This document shows, one piece after another, positions 40,365 through 49,561 of a DNA stretch of 53,100 nucleotides. The position numbers were made by a program, and so were the translations under genes. Within the stretch, counting starts at the first letter, position 1. The number at the start of each line of letters is the position of its first letter. Below the pieces are notes generated by a model. That model worked only from the letters and a program-made list of their open reading frames with translations, was not told the origin of the DNA and did no database searches. This DNA is from SZAS-103 sp964640525 (GTDB taxonomy: Bacteria > Pseudomonadota > Gammaproteobacteria > Xanthomonadales > Xanthomonadaceae): positions 1-53,100 of the forward strand of contig CAZXGS010000014.1 in NCBI GenBank assembly GCA_964640525.1, given 5' to 3'.

Positions 40365-41063
40365 ATGCGCCGCGTCCTCGTCACCGGAGCCAATCGCGGG
40401 ATCGGACTGGAGTTCGTGCGCCAACTGGCGACGCGTGGTGAGCGCGTGCTGGCGGCCTGCCGCACCCCGGAGCAAGCCGGCGACCTGCAGGCGCTGGCCA
40501 GCGCGCACCCGGGGCGGGTGAGCGTGCACGCGGTAGAAATGACCGATCCGGCGGCGCTCGCCGCGCTGGCACGGGACGCCACGGGTGCGCTGGACGGACT
40601 CGACCTGTTGCTCAACAACGCCGGCGTGAACGTACGCGGCGAGCGCTTCGGCGAGGTCCAGGCGCAGGCACTGCTGGACTGCGTGCGCACCAACGCCTTC
40701 GGTCCGTTCCTGCTGGCCCAGTCGCTTGCACCGCTGCTGGCCAAGGGCGTCCGCCCGGTGGTCGCCAACATCTCCTCGCGGGTGGGTTCCAACGCGCTCA
40801 CCCATGCCTTCCTCACCCCCAGCTACGCGATCAGCAAAGCGGCGCTGAACATGGCCAGCACCCTGTTGGCGCGGGCGATGGCGGGGCAGGGCACGATCGT
40901 GGTCGCGTTTGCGCCGGGCTGGGTACGCACCGCCATGGGCGGTGCGCAGGCGCCGCTGGCGGTGAGCACGTCGGTTGCCGGCGTGCTGGGCGTGATCGAG
41001 CGCCTGACGCCGGAAGACAACGGCCGTTTCCTCGACCACACTGGCGCCGCCGTGCCCTGGTGA
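40365..41063 (+). CDS. short-chain dehydrogenase/reductase (SDR)
   Basis: A 232-residue classical SDR with the Rossmann motif TGANRGIG (residues 7-14), the NNAG motif (LLLNNAGVN), a catalytic Ser in NISSRVGS and the YxxxK pair in SYAISKAAL. The C-terminal part ends in LTPEDNGRFLDHTGAAVPW, as in the C-factor/CsgA-like SDR branch. The ATG at 40365 is preceded by GGAG. The substrate is unknown. trmL starts 8 bases after its stop, so the two genes are probably co-transcribed. Confidence 0.88.
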   Translation: MRRVLVTGANRGIGLEFVRQLATRGERVLAACRTPEQAGDLQALASAHPGRVSVHAVEMTDPAALAALARDATGALDGLDLLLNNAGVNVRGERFGEVQAQALLDCVRTNAFGPFLLAQSLAPLLAKGVRPVVANISSRVGSNALTHAFLTPSYAISKAALNMASTLLARAMAGQGTIVVAFAPGWVRTAMGGAQAPLAVSTSVAGVLGVIERLTPEDNGRFLDHTGAAVPW

Positions 41064-41071
41064 CAGCCGCG

Positions 41072-41533
41072 ATGCACGTGATCCTGTACCAGCCGGAGAT
41101 TCCGCCCAACACCGGCAACATCATCCGCCTGTGCGCCAACACCGGCGCGCAGTTGCATCTGATCCAGCCGCTTGGCTTCGCGCTCGAGGATGCGCGCTTG
41201 CGCCGAGCCGGGCTGGACTACCACGAGTTCGCCGCGCTGCAGGTGCATTCCGACCTGCCGGCGTGCCTGGCCAGGTTGTCCGATGCACGGGTGTTCGCGC
41301 TGTCCACCCGCGGCAGCGTGCGCCACGACCAGCCGCGCTACCGGGACGGGGATGCGTTCCTGTTCGGCCCGGAAACCCGCGGCCTGCCCGAAACGGTGTT
41401 CGCGGCGATTCCCGAGGCGCAGCGCCTGCGCTTGCCGATGCGCCCGCACAACCGCAGCCTGAACCTGTCCAATGCGGTTGCGGTGACGGTGTTCGAGGCG
41501 TGGCGGCAACTGGGTTTTTCCGGCGGCGCGTGA
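41072..41533 (+). CDS. trmL: tRNA (cytidine(34)-2'-O)-methyltransferase TrmL
   Basis: SPOUT-class enzyme that methylates the wobble nucleotide of leucine tRNAs. The 153-residue protein starts MHVILYQPEIPPNTGNIIRL, and has RLRRAGLDYHEF, the knot motif FGPETRGLP and the C-terminal SLNLSNAVAVTVFEAWRQLG, all matching E. coli TrmL in order. The ATG at 41072 is used; a GTG at 41060 would add four residues overlapping the SDR gene. Confidence 0.95.
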   Translation: MHVILYQPEIPPNTGNIIRLCANTGAQLHLIQPLGFALEDARLRRAGLDYHEFAALQVHSDLPACLARLSDARVFALSTRGSVRHDQPRYRDGDAFLFGPETRGLPETVFAAIPEAQRLRLPMRPHNRSLNLSNAVAVTVFEAWRQLGFSGGA

Positions 41534-41602
41534 GCCGTGGCGGACGTTGACCGCAGCAACGTCTGGGCCTAGGCTGCGGGTTCCTTTATCCGGGCCGCCG
41601 CC

Positions 41603-42217
41603 ATGCCGATTTCGCTGACCATCGATCTGAACGACGAGGACATCGCTCGCCTGATGCAGGCGGCCAAGCCGGCGGCCGCAGCCACCGACAAGGCCTCGGT
41701 CGAGGCGGCGACGGCGGCGGCCAGCAAACTGATCGCCGACGCCGGCAAGGGCAACGTGCCGGCCTTCGTCTCCCAGCGCCTGGAAACGCTCGACCGCATG
41801 ATCGCGATGGTCCGCGACGAAGGCTGGGCGATGCAGGACGCCGACGCGCAGCGCGTGCTGGCGGCGCTGTCGTATTTCGTCGATCCCAACGACTTCATCG
41901 CCGATACGACGCCGGTAATCGGCTTCCTCGACGACGCGATCATGATCGAGATCTGTTCGCGCGAACTGGCGCCGGAGCTGGCCGCCTACGAGGAATTCTG
42001 CGCATTTCGTCACGACGAGGCCGAGCGACGCGGGCTGGATCCGTCCACGGTCGGCCGTGCGCAATGGCTGGACGAGCGTCGTGAGGAACTGCATGACCGC
42101 ATGCACCGCTGGCGCACCCGCGACTACGGCGAGGGTTACGGCGGCTCCAGCGGCTACAAGAGCAAGACCAGCTACGTGGGCAGCGGCTGGCGGCCGAGCC
42201 TCTTCCGGACCACCTGA
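41603..42217 (+). CDS. YkvA/DUF1232-type protein
   Basis: A 204-residue protein. The central segment YFVDPNDFIADTTPVIGFLDDAIMIEI is the DUF1232 (YkvA) signature, usually membrane-associated, of unknown role. The N-terminal 80 residues are Ala-rich and helical. The C-terminal third is charged and ends with a Gly/Ser/Tyr-rich tail (GEGYGGSSGYKSKTSYVGSG), which looks disordered. It lies 69 bases after trmL on the same strand and about 90 bases before the acyltransferase. No function is assigned. Confidence 0.75.
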   Translation: MPISLTIDLNDEDIARLMQAAKPAAAATDKASVEAATAAASKLIADAGKGNVPAFVSQRLETLDRMIAMVRDEGWAMQDADAQRVLAALSYFVDPNDFIADTTPVIGFLDDAIMIEICSRELAPELAAYEEFCAFRHDEAERRGLDPSTVGRAQWLDERREELHDRMHRWRTRDYGEGYGGSSGYKSKTSYVGSGWRPSLFRTT

Positions 42218-42307
42218 TCGGTGCCGGCATCGCCCCAGGCGGCGCGCTTGCGCGGCGCCGGAGGCGACTGAGTGCGTACTCCAGACGCCGGCCGCACAAT
42301 CGGGACG

Positions 42308-43096
42308 ATGCCGACCCCTGACCCCACCCTGCCGGTCCGCGACGGCTGGCGGCCAATGCGTTACCTGTGGCGCACGCCGCTGCTGATCGTCCATCTGCTG
42401 CTGGTGCTGCCGATCGTGCTGGTGGTGATCGCGCTGCCGGCGCGCCGGCCCGCGGGCGTCGGCGGAAATGCGCGCCAGCGCGCGATCCGGCTCTGGCAGG
42501 GCGGTCTGGTGCGGATCTTCGGCCTGCGCCCACGCCGGTTCGGCACGCCGTTGCCGGGCGCGGCGCTGTTCGTGGCCAACCACGTAAGCTGGATCGACAT
42601 CAGCCTGCTGCACAGCCAGCACGCGGTGGGTTTCGTGGCCAAGGCGGAAATCTCAGCCTGGCCGCTGGTGGGTTGGCTGGCCAGCCGCGCCGCGACCATC
42701 TATCACCGTCGCGGCAACGAAAATTCGCTGCGCGGGGTGATGGAACAGGTGGTGGAACGCCTGCGCGATGAACAGCCGGTGGGCGTGTTTCCGGAAGGTG
42801 GCACCGGCGATGGCCAGGCCGTGCGGGTGTTCCATGCGCGGATCCTGCAGGTGGCGGTGGATGCCCAGGTCCCGGTGCAGCCGGTGGCGTTGTGCTACGG
42901 CGAGCGCGGCAAGGCGCAGACCACGGTCGCCTTCGCCCGTGGCGAATCCTTCCTGCACAACTTCCTGCGCCTGCTTGGCGCGCGCGGCCACGAGGCACAG
43001 GTGCATTTCCTGGAACCGATCGCGCCGGTGGCCGGTGGTCGCCGCGGGATGGCCGAGAAAGCCCGCGAGCAGATCGTGCAGGTGCTGGCGCAATGA
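42308..43096 (+). CDS. PlsC-like 1-acyl-glycerol-3-phosphate/lysophospholipid acyltransferase
   Basis: A 262-residue membrane acyltransferase. The N-terminal helix (PLLIVHLLLVLPIVLVVIAL) is followed by the HX4D motif NHVSWID (H92 and D97) and FPEGGTGDG with E164. The layout matches the PlsC family; the exact lysolipid (phosphatidate synthesis or remodelling) cannot be told. The ATG at 42308 is used; an in-frame GTG at 42272 is rejected. The stop overlaps the start of the YheT-like gene by ATGA, so the two are coupled. Confidence 0.88.
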   Translation: MPTPDPTLPVRDGWRPMRYLWRTPLLIVHLLLVLPIVLVVIALPARRPAGVGGNARQRAIRLWQGGLVRIFGLRPRRFGTPLPGAALFVANHVSWIDISLLHSQHAVGFVAKAEISAWPLVGWLASRAATIYHRRGNENSLRGVMEQVVERLRDEQPVGVFPEGGTGDGQAVRVFHARILQVAVDAQVPVQPVALCYGERGKAQTTVAFARGESFLHNFLRLLGARGHEAQVHFLEPIAPVAGGRRGMAEKAREQIVQVLAQ

Positions 43097-44148
43097 ATGC
43101 CGAGGGCCCCTTCAATCCGCCGTGGTGGCTGCGGGGCGCCCACGTCCAATCGCTGCTGTCCTCCAGCCCGGCCCGCCAGCGCGGCGGGGCACGGGCACTG
43201 GCCCGGCTGGGTGCCCGCACGACCGAACACTTGCTGGAGGTCGGCAGCGGGGTTCGCCTGCAGGGTTTCCATACCGGTCTGGCGCGCACGCCGCGGGCGC
43301 TGGTGCTGCTGCTGCACGGCTGGGAAGGCAGCGCCGATTCCGGCTACATGCTGCATGCGAGCGCAGCGTTGTTGGCGGCGGGAATGGACGTGTTCCGGCT
43401 CAATTTCCGCGATCACGGCCGAACCCATCATCTGAATGTCGAGCCGTTCCATTCCTGCCGGTTGGACGAGGTCGTCGGTGCTGCGCGCGAGGTGGCCCGA
43501 CAATTTCCTGCCGTTCCGTTGCTGGCGGCCGGATTTTCGCTGGGCGGCAATTTCGCCCTGCGGCTGGCGCTGCGCGCGCCGGCGGCGGGGATCGATCTGG
43601 TGCATGCGACGGCAGTATGCCCGGCGCTCGATCCGGCTGCCGTGCTGACGGCGCTGGAGACGGGCCTGCCCTTGTATCACGCCTATTTCATGCACAAGTG
43701 GCGCGCCTCGCTGCGGCGCAAGCGTGCACTGTTTCCGCAGCGCCACGACTTCGACGATGCGGCCTTGCGCCAGGACATGCGCGGGCTCACCGCGTGGATG
43801 GTCTCCCGCTACACAGGTTTCGCGTCGCTGGCGCACTACCTCGACGGCTACTGCATCGCCGGATCGCGACTGGCCGAGTTGCAGGTTCCGGTCAGCATCC
43901 TGGCGGCGGCGGATGATCCGGTGATCCCGCTGACTGGCTTCCGACACCTGCAATTGCCGGCCCATGCGCATCTGGAAATCGCCGCGTACGGCGGGCATTG
44001 CGGCTTCATCGAAAACGCCGGCATGGGCGGCTACGCCGAACGCTGGATCCGCGACCGCCTGCTGGCGGGGCTGGGTGCGTCGGCAGCGGAGCGCGCAGCC
44101 CCGACGCACACGCGGGCGCAGGCTACAATGGGCGTTTCCCACGCCTGA
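43093..44148 (+). CDS. YheT-family alpha/beta hydrolase
   Basis: A 351-residue predicted hydrolase of the YheT group. It begins FNPPWWLRGAHVQSLLSS, typical of the family, has the oxyanion segment LLLHGWEGS, the nucleophile elbow GFSLGG with S149, an acid in AAADDPVIP and a catalytic His in GGHCGF. Members hydrolyse short acyl esters in vitro; the cellular substrate is unknown. It starts inside the stop of the PlsC-like gene, which hints at a lipid role. The sulfotransferase-like gene follows after 12 bases. A TACAAT box near 44126 could be its -10. Confidence 0.88.
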   Translation: MNAEGPFNPPWWLRGAHVQSLLSSSPARQRGGARALARLGARTTEHLLEVGSGVRLQGFHTGLARTPRALVLLLHGWEGSADSGYMLHASAALLAAGMDVFRLNFRDHGRTHHLNVEPFHSCRLDEVVGAAREVARQFPAVPLLAAGFSLGGNFALRLALRAPAAGIDLVHATAVCPALDPAAVLTALETGLPLYHAYFMHKWRASLRRKRALFPQRHDFDDAALRQDMRGLTAWMVSRYTGFASLAHYLDGYCIAGSRLAELQVPVSILAAADDPVIPLTGFRHLQLPAHAHLEIAAYGGHCGFIENAGMGGYAERWIRDRLLAGLGASAAERAAPTHTRAQATMGVSHA

Positions 44149-44160
44149 CGGAAGCTGCAC

Positions 44161-46260
44161 ATGCTGCAAGACGTGATCCAGGCGCTGCGCGCCAAGACCC
44201 CCGACGCGGTGGTGCTCGCGCGTGCCGAAGTGGCCGCGGCACCCGACAGCGCCGACGCGCACCACCTGCTGGGCATGGCCTTGCGCGAACAAGGCGATGC
44301 CGGCGGCGCGCGGGCGAGTTTCGAGCGCGCCATCGAACTGGCGCCGGACGAATCGAACTACCACCTCAGCCGCGCCCTGCTGGGCTGGGCCGAACAGGAC
44401 ATGGCAGCGGTCGATCGCGCCAGTGCGCATGCCCTGGCGCTGGATCCCAACCTGCTCGGCGCCTACGTTCTGCGCATCCAGCTCGCGTTGGCAGGCAACG
44501 ACCTGGCCGAGGCGCAGCGGCAGTTCGCGCTCGCCGAGCGGGTCGACCCGGAGCACCCGCAGGTGGTGGCGATCTCCGGCCAGATCGCGCTGGCGCAGGG
44601 CGACGTGCAGGCTGCCATCGACCGCCTGCGGCGCGCGGCGCAGGCACGCCCAGGCGACGCCGCGATCCAGACCCTGCTCGGCATGGCCTACCTTCGCCAG
44701 GGCCACCCGGCCTTCGCCGAACAGGTGCTGCGCAATGCCCGCGACCTGGATCCGTTGGCGATCGAGTCGCGGCGCCAGTTGGTGCAGGCCCTGCTCGCCC
44801 AGGGGCGCGCCGAGGATGCCGCCATCGAATTGGCGCAATGGCAGGCCGTGCATCCGCACGACCCCGGCGTGGCCATGGTGGCCGCCGAACTGAAGGTGCA
44901 CGGCGGCGACATGCGCGGCGCGCTGGACACCTATCGCCACGTGCTGGCGCGCGCGCCCGGCCATCCGGAAGTGCTGGCCGGGATCGAGCGCGCCCTCAAC
45001 GCGATCGGCGATCGCGCCCTGGCGCGGGTGGTGTGGGACGAGGTGGTGGCGGCCATGCCGGAGTTCGAGCCGGCCTGGGGTGCGCGCATGACCGTTTGCG
45101 ACGATGCCGACGACCGCGGCGACGTTCTCGCGCGTTGGCGTCAGGCCGTGCCGGGCAGCGCCGTGGCCGCACTCAACCAGGCGCGCCACGATCAATTGCT
45201 CGGCCGTGTCGCCGAGGCCGAGGCCAGCTACGACGCCGTGCTGGCCAAGGTGCCGACCCAGGCCGACGCCCTGTTCGGCAAGGCGATGTGCGAGTGGCGC
45301 CGCGACCCGGATGCGGCCTACGCACGGCTGACCGCGCTGGTGCATCTGCTGCCACGGCTGGGCGGCAAGCCGATGATGCAAGTGCGTGGACAGTTGCTCG
45401 ACAGCCTCGAGCGTTGCGAGGACGCTGCCACCGACTGGTTGCAGGCCGCGGCCGGCATGGGGTTCTCCCCGCCGCCGGTTGCGTTGCCCGAAGCGGCGCT
45501 GCGGGCGCTGCCGGCACCGCCCGCGCCCACCACGCCCGACGACAGCGTGGTGTTGCTGTGGGGCCCGCCCGGCAGCGGCGTGGAGCGCCTTGCCGGCGCG
45601 ATGCTGCATGCGCCCGGCCGTCCGCTGCTGCTCATCCAGCGCCTGCTGGCGCCGCGGGATATCGCCCTGACCGAAGCCTTCCTCGCCCGTGCGCTGGATC
45701 CGGCCGCACTGCCCGCGCTGGCCGCAGAACTTGCCGCCGAGTACGCGCAGGCCGTGGATGGCGCCTTGCGTGGCGGCAATGCGGGGATCATCGACTGGCA
45801 GGCGCGCTGGGATGCGCGGCCGGTGCCGACATTGCGCCATGCCCTGCCGCGAATCCGCCTGCTGGCGCCGATGCGCGATCCACGCGACCTGCTGCTGAAC
45901 TGGGCGGCATTCGGCGCCCCGGCCGGTCCGAATTTCGACGACCCGCTGCGCTGCGCACAGTGGCTGGCTGGCCAGCTCGAACACCTGTTGTTCAGTCGTG
46001 ACGTGCTCGGTCTGCCGGTACAGGTGGTGGACATGGATCGCGCCTTGACCGACGCGGCCACGACGATGGCGGAGGTGGCTGCGTTCGCCGCACTGCCCAC
46101 CGCGCCCGACCCGCTCGCCCTGGGCTACCGGCGGTTCGGCGCCGACGGTGCGCCGGCGTGGCTGCCCGGCGGTCGCTGGCGTGCCTACCGCGCGCTGTGG
46201 CCGGAGGCGTTCGCGGTGCTCGATCCGCTCGCCGAACGCCTGGGGTATCCTGCCGCCTGA
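44161..46260 (+). CDS. TPR protein with C-terminal sulfotransferase-like domain
   Basis: A 699-residue protein. Residues 1-430 form about ten TPR-like units (YLRQGHPAFAEQVLRNARDL is one). The C-terminal 230 residues resemble P-loop sulfotransferases: VVLLWGPPGSGVERLAGAML near 460-480 sits where the PAPS 5'-phosphosulfate loop would be, and MRDPRDLLLNWAAF near 570 fits the RDPRD 3'-phosphate motif. The segments between are Ala/Pro-rich. No lysine is seen in the loop (GPPGSGVER in place of GxxKSGTT), so catalysis is uncertain. Membrane segments and signal peptide are absent. It is the last close member of the 41-46 kb run. Confidence 0.75.
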   Translation: MLQDVIQALRAKTPDAVVLARAEVAAAPDSADAHHLLGMALREQGDAGGARASFERAIELAPDESNYHLSRALLGWAEQDMAAVDRASAHALALDPNLLGAYVLRIQLALAGNDLAEAQRQFALAERVDPEHPQVVAISGQIALAQGDVQAAIDRLRRAAQARPGDAAIQTLLGMAYLRQGHPAFAEQVLRNARDLDPLAIESRRQLVQALLAQGRAEDAAIELAQWQAVHPHDPGVAMVAAELKVHGGDMRGALDTYRHVLARAPGHPEVLAGIERALNAIGDRALARVVWDEVVAAMPEFEPAWGARMTVCDDADDRGDVLARWRQAVPGSAVAALNQARHDQLLGRVAEAEASYDAVLAKVPTQADALFGKAMCEWRRDPDAAYARLTALVHLLPRLGGKPMMQVRGQLLDSLERCEDAATDWLQAAAGMGFSPPPVALPEAALRALPAPPAPTTPDDSVVLLWGPPGSGVERLAGAMLHAPGRPLLLIQRLLAPRDIALTEAFLARALDPAALPALAAELAAEYAQAVDGALRGGNAGIIDWQARWDARPVPTLRHALPRIRLLAPMRDPRDLLLNWAAFGAPAGPNFDDPLRCAQWLAGQLEHLLFSRDVLGLPVQVVDMDRALTDAATTMAEVAAFAALPTAPDPLALGYRRFGADGAPAWLPGGRWRAYRALWPEAFAVLDPLAERLGYPAA

Positions 46261-46310
46261 CCGGCTGACCGAGCGCCCGCTCGGCATGAATCGGCCGGCG
46301 GGAGGTTGCG

Positions 46311-47423
46311 ATGCGGCGCCGCGCGGGGTGGTGGTTTTGTCTGCTGGCGCTGGCGACGCCGGCGCTGGCCAGGCCCGATGCCGCCAAGCTCGCGGCCGAC
46401 CTGCAGGCGCCCCCGGGCTCCGAGGTCAGCCTCTACGCCGAAGGCGTGCCCAACGCCCGCGAGATGGCCTGGGGCACGCACGGCACCTTGTTCGTGGGCT
46501 CCAGGTCGGCGGGCAAGGTGTACGCGGTGATTCCCGACGCCGGCGGCACCCGCGCGAAGGCGGTGCGCACGCTGGCCAGCAACCTGCAGATGCCGGCAGG
46601 CGTGGCGTTCCGGGCCGGCGCGCTGTACGTGAGTGCGGTCGATCGCATCCTGCGCCTGGATGCCATCGAGTCGCACCTGGATAACCCGCCCAAGCCCGTC
46701 ATTGCGATCTCCGGCCTGCCCTCGGAAACCCACCACGGCTGGCGCTACCTCGCCTTCGGCGCGGACGGCAAGCTGTATGTTCCGATCGGTGCACCCTGCA
46801 ACGTCTGCGACCGCCCCGGCTACGCCAAGTTGATGCGCATGGCTGCCGACGGCAGCGGCCGCGAGGACGTGGCGCTTGGCATCCGCAACACCGTCGGCTT
46901 CGCCTGGAACCCGCGCACCGGCCACCTGTGGTTCACCGACAACGGCCGCGACCTGCTCGGGGACGACGTGCCCGACGACGAGCTCAACGTCATCACCGCC
47001 GCGCACCAGCACTTCGGCTTTCCCTACTGCCATGCCGGCAGCATCCCCGACCCGCAGTTCGGCGTCGGTCACCGCTGCGCGGATTACACCCCGCCGGCTG
47101 CCAGGTTGGGCGCGCACGTGGCCGCGCTCGGGATCACCTTCTACACCGGCAGGCAATTCCCGCGCACCTACCACGGCAACGCCTTCATCGCCGAGCACGG
47201 TTCCTGGAACCGTTCCGGCAAAGTCGGCTACCGGGTCGTGCGGGTGGAGATCGACGGCGACAAGGTGCTGCGGGTCACGCCGTTCCTGACCGGCTTTCTG
47301 GATGGCCAAACCACGCTGGGCCGCCCGGCCGCGGTGACGGTGGCACCCGACGGCGCCCTGCTGGTCGCCGACGACCTGCAGGGTGCGATCTACCGGGTCG
47401 CGTGGAAAGGCGCGCGGCGTTGA
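46311..47423 (+). CDS. exported PQQ-type sugar dehydrogenase (beta-propeller)
   Basis: A 370-residue secreted protein resembling soluble aldose/sorbosone-type dehydrogenases. The signal peptide ends near LALATPALA. The beta-propeller follows, with repeated segments such as GTLFVGSRSAGKVY, GKLYVPIGAPCNVCDRPGY and HLWFTDNGRDLLGDDVPDDE, the last two being landmarks of the PQQ-dependent family. The ATG at 46311 follows GGAGG by 5 bases. The electron acceptor is not known. A GGDEF gene overlaps the end of its frame region but has its own start. Confidence 0.88.
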   Translation: MRRRAGWWFCLLALATPALARPDAAKLAADLQAPPGSEVSLYAEGVPNAREMAWGTHGTLFVGSRSAGKVYAVIPDAGGTRAKAVRTLASNLQMPAGVAFRAGALYVSAVDRILRLDAIESHLDNPPKPVIAISGLPSETHHGWRYLAFGADGKLYVPIGAPCNVCDRPGYAKLMRMAADGSGREDVALGIRNTVGFAWNPRTGHLWFTDNGRDLLGDDVPDDELNVITAAHQHFGFPYCHAGSIPDPQFGVGHRCADYTPPAARLGAHVAALGITFYTGRQFPRTYHGNAFIAEHGSWNRSGKVGYRVVRVEIDGDKVLRVTPFLTGFLDGQTTLGRPAAVTVAPDGALLVADDLQGAIYRVAWKGARR

Positions 47424-47505
47424 TCCGTTGCCGTCACCCGGGCGCGCGGCGCACACTGCTGCGGCGGAATGTCGTCCTCGATTCCGCCTGCGGGTGGCCT
47501 CTGCC

Positions 47506-48747
47506 GTGACCCTGGACATCCAAAGCGCGATCAGCATCGCAGCGGTCATGTCGCTGATGCTCGCCTTGAGCCTGCGCTTCGTGCTGGCCGACTACCCGGC
47601 CTCGCTGCGGCCTGGCCTGGGCATGTGGATCATGGCGATGGCGGTGGCGTGTCCGGCGTGGGTGCTCTACGGCCTGCGCGGCCAGATGCCGGCGTTCATC
47701 GCGATCGTGGTCGCCAACGCCCTGTTGAGCCTTTCCTGGGCCTACCAGCAACACGCCCTGCGCCGCTTCGTCGGCTGGCGCAGCGGTGCGGCGGTGTATG
47801 CGCCGGTGCTGGCGATCGCGCTGGTGGAGATCGTGTTCGGACTGTGGCGCCCCGGCATCCGTGAACGCACCGTGTGCGCCTCGCTGGTGATCGCCTGGCA
47901 ACTCGGGTCCTGCGTGTGGGTCCTGGCGCGCGCCGCCAGGCCGCTCTCGCGCAGCGCGTGGCTGACTGCGGCCGCGTTCGGCTTGCCCACCGTGATCCTG
48001 CTGCTGCGTGCAGCCTACGAGGGCCTGCGCACACAGACCCTGACCACCGCGTATGCGGCCACCCCGATGCAGGTGGTGGTGTTCGGCATCGCCGCCTTCG
48101 CGCCACTGCTGGCGACCTTGGGCTTCGTGTCGATGTGCAACGAACGCCTGAACCAGGCACTGCGCCGGCAGGCGCTGCTGGATCCATTGACCGGGATCGG
48201 CAATCGCCGCGCCTTGATGGAGGCTGGCGAGCGCGCGGTGGCCGCTGCCGAGCGCCGCGGCGACGCGCTGGCGATGCTGCTGGTGGATGCCGATCACTTC
48301 AAGGTCATCAACGACCGTCACGGCCACGATGCCGGTGACCTTGCCCTGTGCACGCTGGTGGACGCCGCGCGCGGGGTGCTGACCGAACATGACCGCTTCG
48401 GTCGCTTCGGCGGCGAGGAATTCATCGCCCTGCTGCCGGGGGTGGACGAGGAGCATGCCCAGGCGACCGCCGAGCGCCTGCGCGCCGCGGTCGCCGCGGC
48501 GCAGTTCCGGGTTCGCCAGCAGGCCGTCCCGCTGCGGGTGTCGGTGGGCGTGGCGGTCATGCAATCGGGTGACGACCTTTCCGCGCTGCTGCGTCGCGCC
48601 GACCAGGCGATGTACTTTGCCAAGCGCCGCGGCCGCGACTGCGTGGTCGGGCCGCGGCAGATGCGCGAAGCCCGCCGCGCCACCGGTGATCCACCCCCCG
48701 AACCGGATGACCGCGAACAGCCTGATCTTTCCGTGGAGCCGACATGA
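47506..48747 (+). CDS. membrane-anchored diguanylate cyclase (GGDEF)
   Basis: Makes cyclic di-GMP from two GTP. The 413-residue protein has about seven hydrophobic segments (residues about 5-220), then a GGDEF domain (about 245-400) with DPLTGIGNRRAL, DADHFKVINDRHGHDAGD and the active-site loop RFGGEEF. The RxxD inhibitory site five residues upstream is replaced by TEHD, so product inhibition is probably absent. No ATG starts the hydrophobic region. A GTG at 47506 is used, with a second GTG at 47494 equally possible; the frame is open from an ATG at 47383 inside the preceding gene. The stop overlaps the PEBP gene by ATGA. Confidence 0.85.
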   Translation: MTLDIQSAISIAAVMSLMLALSLRFVLADYPASLRPGLGMWIMAMAVACPAWVLYGLRGQMPAFIAIVVANALLSLSWAYQQHALRRFVGWRSGAAVYAPVLAIALVEIVFGLWRPGIRERTVCASLVIAWQLGSCVWVLARAARPLSRSAWLTAAAFGLPTVILLLRAAYEGLRTQTLTTAYAATPMQVVVFGIAAFAPLLATLGFVSMCNERLNQALRRQALLDPLTGIGNRRALMEAGERAVAAAERRGDALAMLLVDADHFKVINDRHGHDAGDLALCTLVDAARGVLTEHDRFGRFGGEEFIALLPGVDEEHAQATAERLRAAVAAAQFRVRQQAVPLRVSVGVAVMQSGDDLSALLRRADQAMYFAKRRGRDCVVGPRQMREARRATGDPPPEPDDREQPDLSVEPT

Positions 48748-49358
48748 AATTGCACAGCGACAGCTTCGCCGATGGCCAGCCGATCCCGCCCGCGTTCGCG
48801 ATGGGTACGCCGGAGGGCTTCGGCGGCAATCGCAACCCCCACCTGTGCTGGAGCGAGGTGCCCGAGGGCGCGCGATCTTTCCTGCTGTGGTGTGTGGATC
48901 CGGACGTGCCCACGGTGGCGGAGATGGTCGGCAAGCCTGGCGTGGAGATCCCGGTCGCGCAGCCGCGCTGCGAGTTCACCCACTGGCTGATGGCCGACAT
49001 CCCCGCGCAGGTGCGGCAGATCGCCGAGGGCACGTGGTCGAATGGGGTGACGCGCGGCGGCAAGCGCGATCCGCAAGGCCCGTTTCCCGCCCGCCATGGC
49101 CTGAACGACTACACCCGGTGGTTCGCCGGTGATGCGACGATGGGCGGCGACTGGCGCGGCTACGATGGTCCCTACCCTCCGGGCAACGACCTGCGCCTGC
49201 ATCACTACGTCTTTCGCCTGTACGCGCTGGACGTGGCGCGGCTGGAGGTGCCGGCACGCTTCACCGCGGACGATGCGCTGCGCGCGCTCGGCGGTCACTT
49301 ACTGGCGCAGGCGCAGACCGTCGGCACGTATTCGTTGCACCCGAGCGGCGGTGCGTGA
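48744..49358 (+). CDS. YbhB/YbcL-type PEBP family protein
   Basis: A 204-residue cytoplasmic protein of the phosphatidylethanolamine-binding/Raf-kinase-inhibitor-like family. The landmarks are NPHLCWSEVPEGARSFLLWC with VDPDVP, FTHWLMADIP, the TRGGKRDPQGPFPARHG loop, GYDGPYPP and LHHYVFRLYAL. Family roles are poorly known. The ATG overlaps the GGDEF stop (ATGA), so it should be translated with the cyclase. Confidence 0.92.
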   Translation: MKLHSDSFADGQPIPPAFAMGTPEGFGGNRNPHLCWSEVPEGARSFLLWCVDPDVPTVAEMVGKPGVEIPVAQPRCEFTHWLMADIPAQVRQIAEGTWSNGVTRGGKRDPQGPFPARHGLNDYTRWFAGDATMGGDWRGYDGPYPPGNDLRLHHYVFRLYALDVARLEVPARFTADDALRALGGHLLAQAQTVGTYSLHPSGGA

Positions 49359-49360
49359 GC

Positions 49361-49561
49361 ATGGCGGCCTGGTTGCTGCTGGGCCTGGTGTTCAGCTCGG
49401 CAGGACTCGGTTATTTCCTGTACGGCAAGAAGCAGGCCCGCGCAGTGCCGCTGGTCTGCGGCATCGCGCTGATGGTCTATCCGTATTTCGTCGAAAGCGC
49501 GTGGACGATGTTCGCCTTCGGCGTGGCGCTGATGGCGATCCCGTACCTGCTGCGGCGCTGA
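49361..49561 (+). CDS. small two-helix membrane protein
   Basis: A 66-residue hydrophobic protein (MAAWLLLGLVFSSAGLGYF first helix; second helix about residues 30-60, ending ALMAIPYLLRR). The C-terminus is basic. A GTG at 49355 would overlap the preceding stop; the ATG at 49361 is used. Its last 34 bases, including the stop, begin a 73-bp tandem repeat that runs on downstream. The function is unknown. Confidence 0.75.
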   Translation: MAAWLLLGLVFSSAGLGYFLYGKKQARAVPLVCGIALMVYPYFVESAWTMFAFGVALMAIPYLLRR

